Shown: in pieces, positions 6,438 to 7,951 of the stretch
How the letters are laid out: each line of letters starts with the position of its first letter
How positions within the stretch are numbered: the first letter of the stretch is position 1
Origin: Desulfovibrionaceae bacterium
Lineage (GTDB): Bacteria; Pseudomonadota; Gammaproteobacteria; Burkholderiales; Burkholderiaceae_C
Assembly (NCBI GenBank): GCA_009778355.1
Contig: WRJY01000231.1
Span: 1-7,951, forward strand
Length of the DNA: 7,951 nt
Direction: 5' to 3'
The notes under the pieces: model-generated
What the model was told of the DNA's origin: nothing
The model's database searches: none
What the model saw: only the letters and a program-made list of their open reading frames with translations
Translations under genes and position numbers: made by a program

Positions 6438-7565
6438 TCAGGCGGGCAGCGCCGGGTAGTCGGTGTAGCCCTTGACGCCGCCGCCGAACATGGTGGCCTG
6501 GTCAACGCCCTGGTACGGGCCGCCGCGGCGCATACGCTCGGTGAGGTCGGGCATACTGATGAACGGCTTGCCGAAGGACACCAGGTCGGCGTAGCCGCTG
6601 GCGATGGCGCTGGCCGCCGACTGCGGGTTGTAGCCGTTGTTGACCATCCAGGCGCCGTGGCCGCCGGCTTGGCGGTAGGCGGCTTTCAGGGCGGCGTAAT
6701 CGAACGGGCAGCCGGGTACTTCGCGCGGGCCGCCGGTGGCGCCTTCGATGACGTGCACGTAGGCCAGGCCCAGGGGGGCGAGTTGGCGGATCAGGTAGTC
6801 GAACAGCGGCTGCGGGTTGGCCTCGCTGATGCCGTTGGCGGGCGTGACGGGCGACAGGCGGATGCCCACGCGGTCGTGGCCCACGGCGTCGGCCACGGCG
6901 CGGGTGACTTCCAGCATCAGGCGGGCGCGGTTTTCGATGCTGCCGCCGTAGTCGTCGGTGCGCTGGTTGGCGCTGCTCTTGAGGAACTGTTCCAGCAGGT
7001 AGCCGTTGGCGCCGTGGATTTCCACGCCATCGAAGCCGGCGGACTGGACGGCGTTGCGCGCGGCGGCGGCGTAGTCGTGCACGAGGTCGGGGATTTCGTG
7101 CCGCTGCAGCGCGCGCGGCTCGCTGGTGGGCACGAAGCTGCCGTGGCCTTCGGCGTCGATGACGTAGGTTCTGGCGTCGGCGCGGATGGCCGATGGCGCC
7201 ACCGGCGCGCCGCCACCCGGTTGCAGCAGGGTGTGCGACAAGCGGCCCACGTGCCACAACTGGCAGACGATTTTGCCGCCCACGGCATGAACGGCCCGGG
7301 TGATTTGCTTCCAGCCGTCGAGCTGTTCGGTGCGGAACAGGCCGGGCACGTCGGCGTAGCCCTGGGCCTGCGGGTTGATGATGGCGCCTTCGCTGACGAT
7401 CAGACCGGCGCCGCGCACCGGGTCAGCGCGTTGCAGGTAGTACTTGACCATCAGCGGCGTGGGGACGGTGCCGGTGGCGCGGTTGCGGGTGAGCGGCGCC
7501 ATGACGACGCGGTTGGACAGATCCAGCGCGCCCGCGCGCAGGGGGGAAAACAGGGTCGGTTTCAT
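6438..7565 (-). CDS. Old Yellow Enzyme family FMN-dependent ene-reductase (NemA-like)
   Basis: The 375-residue protein fits the family length. The ATG at 7565 is chosen because AAGGAGG lies 8 bases before it and the family fold begins at once (MKPTLFSPLRAGALDLSNRVVMAPLTR). An open frame running back to 7811 adds only unrelated low-complexity residues. Motifs seen: PLTRNR with Thr26 near the flavin; QLWHVGR at 102-108; EIHGANGYLLEQFL at 182-195, giving His184 and Asn187 (substrate oxygen binding) and Tyr189 (proton donor); RTDDYGGSIENR at 202-213; GIRLSP at 234-239; and the FMN-phosphate region NNGYNPQSA and LVSFGKPF. The enzyme should be a cytoplasmic NAD(P)H-dependent reductase of activated C=C bonds or nitro compounds; the natural substrate is unknown. 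One oddity: the usual I-A/S-N-P-D-L reads ISMPDL (336-341), with Met338 for Asn. No pathway partner is adjacent. Confidence 0.95.
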   Translation of the reverse strand: MKPTLFSPLRAGALDLSNRVVMAPLTRNRATGTVPTPLMVKYYLQRADPVRGAGLIVSEGAIINPQAQGYADVPGLFRTEQLDGWKQITRAVHAVGGKIVCQLWHVGRLSHTLLQPGGGAPVAPSAIRADARTYVIDAEGHGSFVPTSEPRALQRHEIPDLVHDYAAAARNAVQSAGFDGVEIHGANGYLLEQFLKSSANQRTDDYGGSIENRARLMLEVTRAVADAVGHDRVGIRLSPVTPANGISEANPQPLFDYLIRQLAPLGLAYVHVIEGATGGPREVPGCPFDYAALKAAYRQAGGHGAWMVNNGYNPQSAASAIASGYADLVSFGKPFISMPDLTERMRRGGPYQGVDQATMFGGGVKGYTDYPALPA

Positions 7566-7573
7566 GGCGGATG

Positions 7574-7580
7574 CCTCCTT
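7574..7580 (-). promoter_or_regulatory. Ribosome binding site that fixes the ene-reductase start
   Basis: The transcript reads AAGGAGG, eight bases before ATG at 7565. This sets the start and rules out the 82-residue in-frame extension to 7811. Confidence 0.85.
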
Positions 7581-7646
7581 TGACGCAGAAATGGGATTGG
7601 AGCGCGATACGGGTTCAGTCAGGGCGTTCTTGACGGATGCGCTTTG

Positions 7647-7673
7647 CTCCTCTCTCCTTGCGGGAGAGAGGGG
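7647..7673. repeat. REP-like inverted repeat (CCTCTCTCC / GGAGAGAGG)
   Basis: A perfect 9-bp stem, 7649-7657 with 7663-7671, extends by a G-T and a C-G pair at the base and encloses a TTGCG loop. Pyrimidine-rich CTCTCC...GGAGAG hairpins of this kind recur between genes in many GC-rich proteobacteria. No T tract follows on either strand, so it looks more like a dispersed palindromic repeat than a terminator. Copy number elsewhere cannot be seen here. Confidence 0.6.
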
Positions 7674-7864
7674 TGTGCGCACCCGAAGGACATTTGCCTG
7701 AACCGTATTGAGATCAAGGCAGCATTGTGCGCCAAGCGATTGAATTTGAGTCGTTCGAGTGCCGCCTGCTCGAAGATCCGCAGGCGCGCTGATGGCAGCC
7801 GCAGTGGTCAAGGCATGAAAGACCGCTGAGAGGCGGCCCGAGCGGGCTGGCGCGAGGCGTTTAA

Positions 7865-7951
7865 CCTAGAAACGGCAGTTGACCGCTTGCAATCTTCACG
7901 AGAACCGCATGGATATTGACTTTTGCGACTTCGATGAAGCTCACCGCTTTG
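7865..7951 (+). mobile_element. Candidate left end of an IS1380-family insertion sequence
   Basis: TTAA at 7861-7864 is followed by CCTAGAAACGGCAGTTGACC. IS1380-family elements target TTAA and have ends starting with CC; the ISEcp1 left end begins CCTAGA. The match therefore fits a target site plus terminal inverted repeat, with the element continuing to the right. Only 87 bases are visible, and the other end and second TTAA lie outside, so the call rests on these two signals. Confidence 0.5.
7909..7951 (+). CDS. Possible start of a truncated reading frame at the window edge (transposase?)
   Basis: From ATG 7909 the frame reads MDIDFCDFDEAHRF and remains open at the end of the window. Upstream the frame stays open back to a TAG at 7867. 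There is no good ribosome binding site, only a CGAGA-like sequence. Fourteen residues are too few to assign a family. Its place 44 bases inside the putative IS end suggests a transposase start, but this is inference and the true start may lie elsewhere. Confidence 0.3.
   Translation, partial: MDIDFCDFDEAHRF

Larger units (their letters stand above)
7566..7860. other. Non-coding region upstream of the ene-reductase
   Basis: This stretch holds the ene-reductase ribosome binding site, a strong REP-like hairpin, the palindrome GTGCGCAC (7675-7682) and a GCCCG-AG-CGGGC dyad before the putative insertion. I found no convincing promoter and no divergent regulator gene, although ene-reductase genes often have one nearby. 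Open frames across it look like GC-rich shadows. Confidence 0.5.

Noticed and set aside
6315..7583. 422-codon plus-strand frame opposite the ene-reductase
   Set aside because: Its Ala/Gly/Val/His-rich composition is typical of the antisense frame of a GC-rich gene; the minus-strand protein has clear family motifs.
6438..7811. Longer 457-residue version of the ene-reductase
   Set aside because: The extra 82 residues have no family similarity and the strong AAGGAGG supports ATG 7565. The extension crosses the REP-like hairpin and is most likely a chance open frame.
1094..7951. CRISPR array, toxin-antitoxin pair, tRNA or rRNA gene
   Set aside because: No regularly spaced identical repeats, no paired small genes and no tRNA/rRNA-like sequence were found; the only large repeats are the protein modules in the peptidase gene.

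Overview
The window comes from a GC-rich Gram-negative bacterium, most likely a betaproteobacterium of the Burkholderiales type. That placement rests on general protein resemblance and base composition, and I cannot name a genus. It holds one gene tail, four complete genes and what looks like the edge of an insertion sequence at the far right.

Layout from left to right: (1) bases 1-183 are the last 60 codons of a Cu+-exporting P1B-type ATPase. (2) 233-1054 (+) encodes a 273-residue protein of unknown function, richer in A/T than its surroundings. (3) Converging on it with only 39 bases between the stop codons is 1094-3148 (-), a TPR-containing SPINDLY/OGT-like glycosyltransferase (GT41 type). 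(4) 3331-6078 (-) encodes a secreted S53 (sedolisin) serine-carboxyl peptidase. It has a signal peptide, a pro-domain, a complete catalytic Glu/Asp/Asp/Ser set, and a C-terminal arm built from a tandemly duplicated pair of about 80-90-residue modules with regularly spaced cysteines. (5) 6079-6437 is a non-coding leader and upstream region with several dyads, including a terminator-like hairpin just ahead of the peptidase ribosome binding site. (6) 6438-7565 (-) is an Old Yellow Enzyme-type ene-reductase. (7) 7566-7860 is non-coding and holds a strong REP-like hairpin. (8) From 7861, TTAA followed by CCTAGAAACGG looks like the target site and terminal repeat of an IS1380-family element running out of the window.

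The genes do not form one operon. The glycosyltransferase and peptidase share a strand but are separated by 182 bases containing a terminator-like hairpin. The most interesting biological idea is a speculative link between these two. The peptidase carries many N-X-S/T sites, and a cytoplasmic GT41-type enzyme is encoded next to it, recalling the HMW1C/HMW1A arrangement in which a GT41 enzyme glycosylates an exported protein. I see no clear new defence system or other multi-gene system. Two gene starts were reset from the longest open frame on ribosome-binding-site evidence (peptidase GTG at 6078, ene-reductase ATG at 7565).
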